Assembly (NCBI GenBank): GCA_949498985.1
Contig: CATECQ010000035.1
Location: 62,001-126,000 of the forward strand
Length of the DNA: 64,000 bases
Source: Glaciecola sp. HTCC2999
Lineage (GTDB): Bacteria; Pseudomonadota; Gammaproteobacteria; Enterobacterales; Alteromonadaceae
Reading direction: 5' to 3'
Shown in pieces: positions 57,493 through 64,000 of the stretch (position 1 is the stretch's first letter; each line of letters opens with the position of its first letter). Position numbers and translations under genes: made by a program. The notes under the pieces are model-generated. The model ran no database searches. It was not told the DNA's origin and was given only the letters and a program-made list of their open reading frames with translations.

Positions 57493-58434
57493 ATGCGATT
57501 ATTAAAAATAAATAATACTGTTAATTTCATGCGGTTGCGGATCCCTGCATTAGTAATATCGACCTTATTAATTGTTGGTTCTTTAGTTTCTTTAGCCGTT
57601 AATCAGCTGAACTGGGGCTTGGATTTTACTGGTGGAACATTAATTGAAGTAGGTTATCCGAATACTGCTAATTTAGATGAAATTCGTCGTGAATTGGATG
57701 CCGCATCTTTTGGTGATGCGATTGTTCAAAATTTTGGTTCTAGTCAAGATGTCTTAATCCGCCTAGCACCGCGCGAAGGTGTAAAATCTGCTGAAGTTGG
57801 TGATCAGGTGATGCTCGCGTTGCGCGCAACAGGTAAAGATGTGGATATGCGTCGGATTGAGTTTGTGGGTCCTAATGTTGGTGAAGAATTGACAGAGCAA
57901 GGCGGTTTAGCCATGCTCACTGCGTTAATATGTATTTTGATTTATGTGGCAATGCGTTTTGAATGGCGCTTTGCACTAGGTTCTGTCTCTGCACTTGCTC
58001 ATGATGTGATTATAACGCTGGGTTTATTTTCGGTGTTACAGTTAGAATTTGATTTAACTATACTCGCAGCAGTACTCGCGGTGATTGGATATTCGTTGAA
58101 TGATACGATTGTTGTTTCGGACCGGATCCGTGAAAATTTCCGTAAGATACGTAAAGCTGAATCTGAGGAAATCATTAATATTTCCCTCACTCAAACATTA
58201 AATCGAACTATCATCACTTCTGTGACAACCATTTTGGTATTACTCGTATTATTTTTTGTGGGTGGAGCATTAATTCATGGCTTCTCCACAGCTTTATTAT
58301 TTGGGGTGGTAATCGGTACTTATTCTTCAATTTATATTTCTAGTTCAGTTGCATTGTTACTAGGCATAAGTAAAGAAGATTTAATTCCTGAAGTCATTGA
58401 AAAAGAAGGTGAAGATTTAGATCCGATGATATGA
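57493..58434 (+). CDS. secF: Protein translocase subunit SecF
   Basis: RND partner of SecD. The first membrane segment (about residues 19-39) is followed by the conserved NWGLDFTGGTLIEVGYP, VGPNVGEELTEQGGLAM, MRFEWRFALGSVSALAHDV and AVIGYSLNDTIVVSDRIREN. Length 313 aa is close to E. coli (323). AAGGAGCAAAAG gives a strong ribosome site. It ends in a perfect bidirectional terminator. Confidence 0.96.
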   Translation: MRLLKINNTVNFMRLRIPALVISTLLIVGSLVSLAVNQLNWGLDFTGGTLIEVGYPNTANLDEIRRELDAASFGDAIVQNFGSSQDVLIRLAPREGVKSAEVGDQVMLALRATGKDVDMRRIEFVGPNVGEELTEQGGLAMLTALICILIYVAMRFEWRFALGSVSALAHDVIITLGLFSVLQLEFDLTILAAVLAVIGYSLNDTIVVSDRIRENFRKIRKAESEEIINISLTQTLNRTIITSVTTILVLLVLFFVGGALIHGFSTALLFGVVIGTYSSIYISSSVALLLGISKEDLIPEVIEKEGEDLDPMI

Positions 58435-58482
58435 GTATTGACGGGTTTATTTTACAGCAACGTCTGTAAGTCATTTTCACAT

Positions 58483-58515
58483 AAAAAAACCTAGGTATAT
58501 ACCTAGGTTTTTTGT
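58483..58515. terminator. Bidirectional terminator between secF and suhB
   Basis: A long perfect palindrome: AAAAAACCTAGGTAT followed by its exact reverse complement ATACCTAGGTTTTTT. A- and T-runs on the two sides make it a terminator on both strands, between two convergent genes. Confidence 0.92.
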
Positions 58516-58564
58516 TTATAAACGGTAGATTCATCGATATGAATTAACCGGTTCCTACAGTTGT

Positions 58565-59338
58565 TTACTTCAACTGCTTAACAATTTGTTGAACGACTCT
58601 TGGGTTACCCGCAACAATTTCACCTTTGTGCATTGGGTCATTACCCCCAGTAAAATCAGTAACAAGACCACCGGCTTCACGCACAATCAGCTCACCAGCA
58701 GCCATATCCCATGGCTTTAAGTTACTTTCAAAGTATCCATCATATTTGCCAGAAGCAACATAGGCTAAATCAAGCGCAGCCGAACCTGAACGACGAACAT
58801 CGCCCGATAGAGCAAATATACGCGTAAATTTTGGCATGTATTCATTTAATTGGATTTTATCTTTGAATGGAAATGCGGTCGCTAAAATACCATTATTAAG
58901 GTCTTTTTGCTTACCGACACGGATACGGTAACCATTAAGTTGCGCACCAGCACCACGTGAAGCGGTGAATAAATCACCCCGGATAGGATCAAATACGACA
59001 GCCTGGTCTAATCGACCTTTATACATGAGTGCAATCGAGACACAGAAATGAGGGATACCTTTGATAAAATTAGTAGTGCCATCTAGGGGATCAATAATCC
59101 ATTTAAATGTATCATCACCTTGAACCACCCCTCCTTCTTCACCTACAAATGTATGCTCAGGATAAGACTGTTTGATTTTTTCGATGATAGCTTGCTCAGC
59201 ATCTTTATCAATTTTGGTGACAAAATCATTGTCATGTTTTGCGGTAACCACAAGGTCATCACGGTTTTCAAAACCACGGGTAATTACAGAGCCAGCACTG
59301 CGGGCAGCACGAATGGCGATATTTAGCATAGGATGCAT
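58565..59338 (-). CDS. suhB: Inositol-1-monophosphatase family protein SuhB
   Basis: Magnesium-dependent phosphatase that in E. coli also takes part in rRNA transcription antitermination complexes. Metal motifs are VGEEGG, WIIDPLDGTTNFIKGIPHF and LKPWDMAAGELIVREAGG. RRSGSAALDLAYVASGKYDG also matches. Length 257 aa is slightly shorter than E. coli (267). It is divergent from trmJ, as in E. coli. Confidence 0.94.
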   Translation of the reverse strand: MHPMLNIAIRAARSAGSVITRGFENRDDLVVTAKHDNDFVTKIDKDAEQAIIEKIKQSYPEHTFVGEEGGVVQGDDTFKWIIDPLDGTTNFIKGIPHFCVSIALMYKGRLDQAVVFDPIRGDLFTASRGAGAQLNGYRIRVGKQKDLNNGILATAFPFKDKIQLNEYMPKFTRIFALSGDVRRSGSAALDLAYVASGKYDGYFESNLKPWDMAAGELIVREAGGLVTDFTGGNDPMHKGEIVAGNPRVVQQIVKQLK

Positions 59339-59528
59339 ATCAAGATCTCACTACTTAATTGTCAAAGAACATCTTTTGTAGGTGTTTAACAGTGATAGAC
59401 ACACTTTATCGTTAACACCTCAAAAATCAGGTTTATAGTATAGCAAAGCTCTACTTTATCTCCTAACAGATATTAATATTTGGCTGATTTGCTTCCCATC
59501 ACACCTGTTAAAACGCAGTTGCTATGCG

Positions 59529-59534
59529 TATAAT
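59529..59534 (+). promoter_or_regulatory. Possible -10 element of trmJ
   Basis: TATAAT lies 29 bp before the trmJ ATG. The hexamer 17 bp upstream (TGTTAA) is a poor -35. The rest of the 225-bp suhB-trmJ gap shows no other clear element. Confidence 0.45.
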
Positions 59535-59563
59535 AAACAAAAATTTATTAGGCATCATAGATT

Positions 59564-60280
59564 ATGTTGGACAATATCCGCATCGTATTAGTGAATACAT
59601 CACACACTGGTAACATTGGCTCTACGGCTAGAGCAATGAAAACCATGGGATTGAGTGATTTATATTTAGTCGATCCTGTTTCTGCACCGGATGGTAAATC
59701 AAGTGCATTAGCTGCGGGTGCCGGAGATGTCTTAGCCAATGCAACGACGGTCTCTGAATTATCTGAAGCGGTCAAAGGTTGTTCATTAGTGGTGGGGACA
59801 TCAGCACGTTCACGTACATTACCTTGGCCAATGTTAACGCCAAGAGAATGTGGTGTTAAGATGGTTCAAGAAGGCCAAAAAGGACCGGTGGCACTAGTAT
59901 TTGGTCGAGAAAATAATGGCTTGTCTAACGAAGAATTACAGTTATGTCATTTCCATGTTTGCATCCCTGCAAATCCAGAATATAGTTCATTAAATTTAGC
60001 TGCCGCAGTACAAACATTATGCTATGAAATTCGGATGGGGTATTTAGATTTAGAGAGTTATCCTGATATTGAGTCTGAATATCCATTAAGTGAAGATTTA
60101 GAACGATTTTATGTGCATTTGGAAAGAACGCTCACAGATACAGGATTTATTGTAAAAAATCATCCAGGAGTCGTGATGACAAAATTACGACGCTTGGTTA
60201 ATCGAGCTAGACCTGAATCTCAAGAACTGAACATTCTACGCGGCATACTCTCCGCGATTGATAAGCAAAATAAACCTTAG
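59564..60280 (+). CDS. trmJ: tRNA (cytidine/uridine-2'-O-)-methyltransferase TrmJ
   Basis: SPOUT-class enzyme that methylates the ribose of residue 32 in several tRNAs. SpoU motifs are [20 protein letters not shown] near the N-terminus, [16 protein letters not shown] and [17 protein letters not shown] forming the trefoil knot. A C-terminal helical domain ends the protein. Length is 238 aa. It precedes cysE and the isc cluster, as in many gammaproteobacteria. Confidence 0.95.
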   Translation: MLDNIRIVLVNTSHTGNIGSTARAMKTMGLSDLYLVDPVSAPDGKSSALAAGAGDVLANATTVSELSEAVKGCSLVVGTSARSRTLPWPMLTPRECGVKMVQEGQKGPVALVFGRENNGLSNEELQLCHFHVCIPANPEYSSLNLAAAVQTLCYEIRMGYLDLESYPDIESEYPLSEDLERFYVHLERTLTDTGFIVKNHPGVVMTKLRRLVNRARPESQELNILRGILSAIDKQNKP

Positions 60281-60302
60281 CGTAGATGATTAAAGGATTC
60301 TC

Positions 60303-61112
60303 ATGCTGAAATATTTAAGAGAAGATATAAAAAGCGTCTTCCACCGCGATCCTGCTGCGCGGACGACATTAGAAGTATTAACAAATTATCCAGGGTTGCA
60401 TGCGATTTGGTGTCATCGTCTGAGTCACCGTCTTTGGCATTGGGGCTTAAAATGGTTAGCTCGTTCGTTATCGACTTTTGCGCGTTTTTTGACTGGAATT
60501 GAGATCCACCCTGGGGCTAAGTTGGGTCGCCGTGTGTTTATTGATCACGGTATGGGGGTGGTGATTGGTGAAACAGCGGTTATTGGTAATGATGTTACTT
60601 TGTACCATGGGGTCACGTTAGGTGGCACCAGTTGGAATGCTGGTAAACGTCATCCAACGTTAGATGATGGTGTGGTGGTGGGAGCAGGGGCTAAAGTCTT
60701 AGGCCCTATTACGATGGGAAAAGGGGCTAAAGTTGGCAGTAATTCGGTGGTTGTCAAAGACGTACCTGATAATGCCACCGTGGTAGGTATCCCTGGGCGC
60801 ATTATTTTGGCGACGGCGGAGTCGCTCGAAACTCAGAACGGAAAACGTGCAAAAATAGCGAAGAAATATGGGTTTGATGCTTACGCTGTAGCGGTTGATA
60901 ATCCCGATCCTGTCGCCAATGCGATGGGGATATTACTCGAACATGTTCACTTAATGGATAATAAAATCCAAGAAATGTGCACGGTGATTCAAGCAATGGG
61001 AGGCGATGTGTGTACCGAATCACTTCCTAAAATGGATATGGAAGAATTTGCTGCAACGGGCATTGACCCCAAAAAGAACACTTCCGAAGAAGGCTTTGAC
61101 CCTGGCATTTAA
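60303..61112 (+). CDS. cysE: Serine O-acetyltransferase CysE
   Basis: Acetylates serine to start cysteine synthesis, which supplies sulfur to the downstream Isc system. The helical N-terminal domain ([19 protein letters not shown]) is followed by left-handed beta-helix hexapeptide repeats with [27 protein letters not shown] and [18 protein letters not shown]. Length 269 aa matches the housekeeping form next to iscR. The gene ends 116 bp before iscR. Confidence 0.94.
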   Translation: MLKYLREDIKSVFHRDPAARTTLEVLTNYPGLHAIWCHRLSHRLWHWGLKWLARSLSTFARFLTGIEIHPGAKLGRRVFIDHGMGVVIGETAVIGNDVTLYHGVTLGGTSWNAGKRHPTLDDGVVVGAGAKVLGPITMGKGAKVGSNSVVVKDVPDNATVVGIPGRIILATAESLETQNGKRAKIAKKYGFDAYAVAVDNPDPVANAMGILLEHVHLMDNKIQEMCTVIQAMGGDVCTESLPKMDMEEFAATGIDPKKNTSEEGFDPGI

Positions 61113-61142
61113 GCCGTCTATGACATTAACCTTTCGTTAACA

Positions 61143-61199
61143 ATACTTGACTAATTTAGTAGGTTAAATACTTGACTAATTTAGTCAGGTAAGTAAAAT
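61143..61199 (+). promoter_or_regulatory. isc promoter with two tandem type 1 IscR sites
   Basis: ATACTTGACTAATTTAGT occurs twice, at 61143-61160 and 61168-61185, followed by AGGTT and CAGGT. Both match the type 1 IscR site bound by [2Fe-2S]-IscR. The second copy includes a -35 TTGACT (61172-61177) followed after 16 bp by TAAAAT (61194-61199). Binding here would block RNA polymerase, the classical autoregulation. Confidence 0.88.
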
Positions 61200-61228
61200 G
61201 TGAGTCTATAAAAGTTAAGGGGCACTTC

Positions 61229-61711
61229 ATGAAATTAACATCAAAAGGTCGCTACGCAGTTACTGCTATGCTCGATGTTGCTTTGCATTCTCAGCAAGGT
61301 CCAGTATCCCTTTATGATATTTCAGTGCGCCAGGAAATTTCTTTATCGTATCTTGAACAATTATTCTCAAAGTTACGTAAACATCAACTCGTTGAAAGCA
61401 TCCGTGGTCCTGGAGGTGGTTATCGCCTAGGAAAACACGCAGATAAGATTGCTGTGGGTGAAGTCATTGCCGCTGTCAACGAGTCAATAGATGCTACTAA
61501 GTGCAGTGGTAAAGCGGATTGTCAAGGTGGAGAAAAGTGTTTAACTCATAACTTATGGCAAGACCTTTCTGATCGTATTAGTAAATTTTTAGACAGTATT
61601 ACCTTGGGTGAATTAATGGCTAAACAAGACATAAAAGCCATTTCTTCACGTCAAAATGGTCAGCAAATTGATGCTGCCATTGATAAAATTAACGTTAGTT
61701 TTCAAATGTAA
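61229..61711 (+). CDS. iscR: Fe-S cluster-sensing regulator IscR
   Basis: Rrf2-family regulator of Fe-S assembly. The N-terminal winged helix starts [40 protein letters not shown] is the recognition region and [10 protein letters not shown] the wing. Cluster ligands are the three cysteines of [13 protein letters not shown] and the nearby His in LTHNLW. Length 160 aa is standard. Two matching operators lie upstream. AAGGGG precedes the ATG; iscS follows after 13 bp. Confidence 0.96.
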   Translation: MKLTSKGRYAVTAMLDVALHSQQGPVSLYDISVRQEISLSYLEQLFSKLRKHQLVESIRGPGGGYRLGKHADKIAVGEVIAAVNESIDATKCSGKADCQGGEKCLTHNLWQDLSDRISKFLDSITLGELMAKQDIKAISSRQNGQQIDAAIDKINVSFQM

Positions 61712-61724
61712 CCGGAGCGCACGA

Positions 61725-62948
61725 ATGAGCGATTTGCACTTACCAATTTATTTAGATTATTCATCCACTACACCTGTTGACCCACGTGTAGCCAAGAAGA
61801 TGACAGAGTGCCTTGAGATGGAGGGTAACTTTGGTAATCCTGCATCACGTTCTCACCGTTTTGGTTGGGTAGCCGAAGAGGCTGTTGACATTGCTCGTAA
61901 CCAAATTGCAGATTTGGTCAATGCTGACCCACGTGAAATTGTGTTTACGTCAGGAGCCACTGAGTCAAATAACTTAGCAATAAAAGGCGCTGCGAACTTT
62001 TACCATAAACGTGGTAAGCATGTGATAACCTTAAAAACAGAACACAAAGCGGTATTAGATACTTGCCGTCAGCTAGAGCGTGAAGGTTATGAGTTAACAT
62101 ATTTACAACCAGAACCTAGTGGCCTTGTGGACTTAGGTAAGCTCGAAGCGGCGATGCGTGAAGACACAGTATTAGTCTCAATTATGCATGTAAACAACGA
62201 AATCGGTGTCATACAAGATATTGAAGCAATTGGTGAAATGTGTCGTGCACGTAAAATTTTATTTCATGTCGATGCCGCTCAATCAACCGGTAAGGTTGAG
62301 ATCGATTTGCAAAAATTAAAAGTCGATTTGATGTCTTTCTCTGGTCATAAAACCTATGGTCCAAAAGGCATTGGTGCGTTATATGTGCGTCGTAAACCTC
62401 GTGTGCGCATTGAAGCACAAATTCATGGCGGTGGCCATGAGCGTGGTATGCGTTCAGGTACTCTCGCCACTCACCAAATTGTCGGTATGGGTGAAGCTTT
62501 TGCTTTAGCAAAAGAAGAAATGGCTTCAGAAAATGAACGTATTCGTATGTTACGTGACCGATTATGGAATGGCATTAAAGATATGGAAGCGGTTTATCTA
62601 AATGGTGATTTAGAGCACCGTGTTGTCCATAATCTAAATGTGTCATTTGCCTATGTAGAAGGCGAGTCTTTGATTATGGCATTAAAAGACATGGCGGTAT
62701 CTTCAGGTTCAGCATGTACATCAGCGTCCCTTGAGCCAAGTTATGTTCTGCGAGCGTTAGGTTTGAATGACGAATTGGCACACAGTTCCATTCGCTTTAG
62801 TTTTGGTCGTTTTACAACAGAAGCTGAAATAGATTACGTCATTGGTGTGATAAATAACGCCATTGATAAGTTACGCGAAATGTCACCGCTTTGGGATATG
62901 TATAAAGACGGTGTCGATTTAGCAAGTGTTGAATGGGTTCACCACTAA
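61725..62948 (+). CDS. iscS: Cysteine desulfurase IscS
   Basis: PLP enzyme that supplies persulfide sulfur for Fe-S clusters and tRNA thiolation. Motifs are [15 protein letters not shown] near the N-terminus, [18 protein letters not shown], the PLP lysine in [12 protein letters not shown], and the active cysteine in [10 protein letters not shown]. The ATG at 61725 (407 aa, CCGGAGCG upstream) is preferred over the longer frame from 61656, which overlaps iscR. Confidence 0.97.
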   Translation: MSDLHLPIYLDYSSTTPVDPRVAKKMTECLEMEGNFGNPASRSHRFGWVAEEAVDIARNQIADLVNADPREIVFTSGATESNNLAIKGAANFYHKRGKHVITLKTEHKAVLDTCRQLEREGYELTYLQPEPSGLVDLGKLEAAMREDTVLVSIMHVNNEIGVIQDIEAIGEMCRARKILFHVDAAQSTGKVEIDLQKLKVDLMSFSGHKTYGPKGIGALYVRRKPRVRIEAQIHGGGHERGMRSGTLATHQIVGMGEAFALAKEEMASENERIRMLRDRLWNGIKDMEAVYLNGDLEHRVVHNLNVSFAYVEGESLIMALKDMAVSSGSACTSASLEPSYVLRALGLNDELAHSSIRFSFGRFTTEAEIDYVIGVINNAIDKLREMSPLWDMYKDGVDLASVEWVHH

Positions 62949-63011
62949 GTATTATTGAAACAATGTGAGCGTCAGGTAAAATACCTCGCCACAAATATAG
63001 AGGCAACAACA

Positions 63012-63392
63012 ATGGCTTATAGCGAAAAAGTAATCGATCACTATGAAAATCCACGTAATGTTGGTGGGTTTGATAAAGACGATAAAAATATTGCCACAGG
63101 AATGGTCGGAGCACCAGCATGTGGTGACGTAATGAAGCTACAACTCAAAGTAGGTGAAAATGGTGTCATCGAAGATGCTAAATTTAAAACTTATGGCTGT
63201 GGTTCAGCGATTGCATCTAGCTCACTTGTAACAGAATGGGTTAAAGGAAAAACGCTAGATGAAGCGACGACAATCAAAAACACTGATATTGCTGAAGAGT
63301 TAGCATTACCACCAGTGAAAATCCATTGTTCTATTTTGGCAGAAGATGCAATTAAAGCAGCGGTTGCCGATTACAAAACTAAAAACGCTTAA
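63012..63392 (+). CDS. iscU: Fe-S cluster scaffold IscU
   Basis: Scaffold on which [2Fe-2S] clusters are built. MAYSEKVIDHYENPRNVGG, APACGDVMKL (first Cys), the second Cys in KTYGCGSAIASSSLVTEW, LPPVK (HscA recognition) and the third Cys in HCSILAEDAI are intact. Length is 126 aa. The ATG at 63012 is preferred over the extended frame from 62955, which lacks family support. Confidence 0.97.
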   Translation: MAYSEKVIDHYENPRNVGGFDKDDKNIATGMVGAPACGDVMKLQLKVGENGVIEDAKFKTYGCGSAIASSSLVTEWVKGKTLDEATTIKNTDIAEELALPPVKIHCSILAEDAIKAAVADYKTKNA

Positions 63393-63420
63393 CCAATAGT
63401 TGAATAATTAAGGAGACCTT

Positions 63421-63744
63421 GTGGGAATTTCAGTATCAGATGCGGCTGCTCAACGTGCTAATGACTTTTTAGTCAATCGTGGCTCGGGGATTGGTCTGCG
63501 CTTAGGTGTGAAAACTACAGGGTGTTCTGGTTTAGCATACGTCTTGGAGTTTGTTGACGAAGTTAACGAAGATGATACCGTGTTTGAAGATAATGGTGTC
63601 AAGATCATTATCGACGGTAAAAGCTTAGTTTATTTAGATGGTACTCAACTTGATTTCGCTAAAGAAGGTTTAAACGAAGGATTTCAGTTCGTCAATCCAA
63701 ACGCCAATGGTGAGTGTGGTTGTGGCGAGAGTTTCAACGTTTAA
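63421..63744 (+). CDS. iscA: Iron-sulfur assembly protein IscA
   Basis: A-type carrier that delivers iron or Fe-S clusters. The three conserved cysteines are in [10 protein letters not shown] and GECGCGESF at the C-terminus. Length 107 aa matches E. coli. The start is a GTG at 63421 with AAGGAGACC upstream. It lies between iscU and hscB in the standard isc order. Confidence 0.95.
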   Translation: MGISVSDAAAQRANDFLVNRGSGIGLRLGVKTTGCSGLAYVLEFVDEVNEDDTVFEDNGVKIIIDGKSLVYLDGTQLDFAKEGLNEGFQFVNPNANGECGCGESFNV

Positions 63745-63791
63745 CTTCCCGCATTTTTTTTATTGTTATAATCTAGTGAATAGGCAAAGTA

Positions 63792-64000
63792 GTGAACTAT
63801 TTTCAGTTATTTAATTTACCTGTATCACTCAACCTTGATAAAGCACAACTAAGTCGTGCTTATCAGACACTCCAACAGCTGACTCATCCAGATAAATTTG
63901 CATCGGGCTCTGATCAAGAAAAACGTATTGCGCTACAAAAGAATGCTCAAGTCAATGACGCTTATAGTACGTTAAAACATCCTTTATCTCGTGCGCAACA
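63792..64000 (+). CDS. hscB: Fe-S co-chaperone HscB, 3'-truncated by the window edge
   Basis: J-domain partner of HscA that delivers IscU. The frame starts at a GTG (63792) and reads MNYFQLFNLPVSLNLDKAQL, then THPDKFASGSDQE with the HPD motif, and runs open to the window end (69 complete codons). It follows iscA in the usual order. TGTTATAAT, an extended -10-like element at 63764-63772, lies just upstream and could be an internal promoter, with no good -35. Confidence 0.92.
   Translation, partial: MNYFQLFNLPVSLNLDKAQLSRAYQTLQQLTHPDKFASGSDQEKRIALQKNAQVNDAYSTLKHPLSRAQ

Noticed and set aside
58483..58515. Long perfect palindrome as a mobile-element end
   Set aside because: It is a single copy between convergent genes with A- and T-runs, so a bidirectional terminator explains it fully.

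Overview
The window is an AT-rich (by eye about 40% GC), gene-dense stretch of a gammaproteobacterial chromosome. Gene content and order point to a marine Alteromonadales-like lineage (Psychromonas/Moritella/Colwellia type) with Vibrio/Shewanella-like synteny: division genes through lpxC, secA and mutT; a pil-coaE-zapD-yacG block; nadC-ampD-ampE-pdhR-aceEF-lpd; queA-tgt-yajC-secDF; and suhB-trmJ-cysE-isc. The isocitrate lyase is the long 530-residue form. The genus cannot be fixed from the sequence alone. I saw no tRNA, rRNA, CRISPR array, transposase or prophage gene.

Layout. 1-11422: division and cell-wall (dcw) cluster on the + strand: ftsI (partial), murF, mraY, ftsW, murG, ddlB, ftsQ, ftsA, ftsZ, lpxC. 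The usual murE, murD and murC are absent from their places. 11543-15553: an M23 peptidase where E. coli has secM, then secA and mutT. 15586-22413 (- strand): aspartoacylase-like gene, yacG, zapD, coaE, pilD, pilC, pilA (no pilB), nadC and a retropepsin-like protease. 22467-32040 (+): ampD, ampE, pdhR-aceE-aceF-lpd, DUF1289, DUF481. 32161-37008 (-): serA, rpiA, fau, nucleoside hydrolase, rbsK and the 6S RNA gene ssrS. 37219-41877 (+): ygfB, pepP, ubiH and an orphan sugar transferase. 41992-46998 (-): glyoxylate shunt, glcB-lysR-aceA. 47451-48806 (+): lipoprotein alkaline phosphatase. 48807-52822 (-): a probable five-gene operon with a potassium channel, DUF350, YgiB-like lipoprotein, YgiC-like ATP-grasp ligase and a VC0807-like membrane protein. 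52981-58434 (+): queA, tgt, yajC, secD, secF. 58565-59338 (-): suhB. 59564-64000 (+): trmJ, cysE, iscR, iscS, iscU, iscA and the start of hscB.

How the genes work together. The first block makes lipid II and the divisome, plus the committed step of lipid A. secA and secDF supply protein export. nadC, the PDH genes and the glyoxylate enzymes are central metabolism. rbsK, the nucleoside hydrolase and rpiA form a route from nucleosides to the pentose phosphate pool.

The most interesting signals are regulatory. An ATTCA-N5-TGAAT dyad lies once upstream of glcB and twice upstream of aceA, on either side of a LysR-type gene. Tandem met boxes precede serA. A FadR-like operator lies inside a near-consensus lpxC promoter. 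An intrinsic terminator separates yajC from secD. Classical PdhR and IscR sites also occur where expected. The most interesting gene-level signals are the clean absence of murC, murD and murE from the dcw cluster and the channel/ATP-grasp operon.
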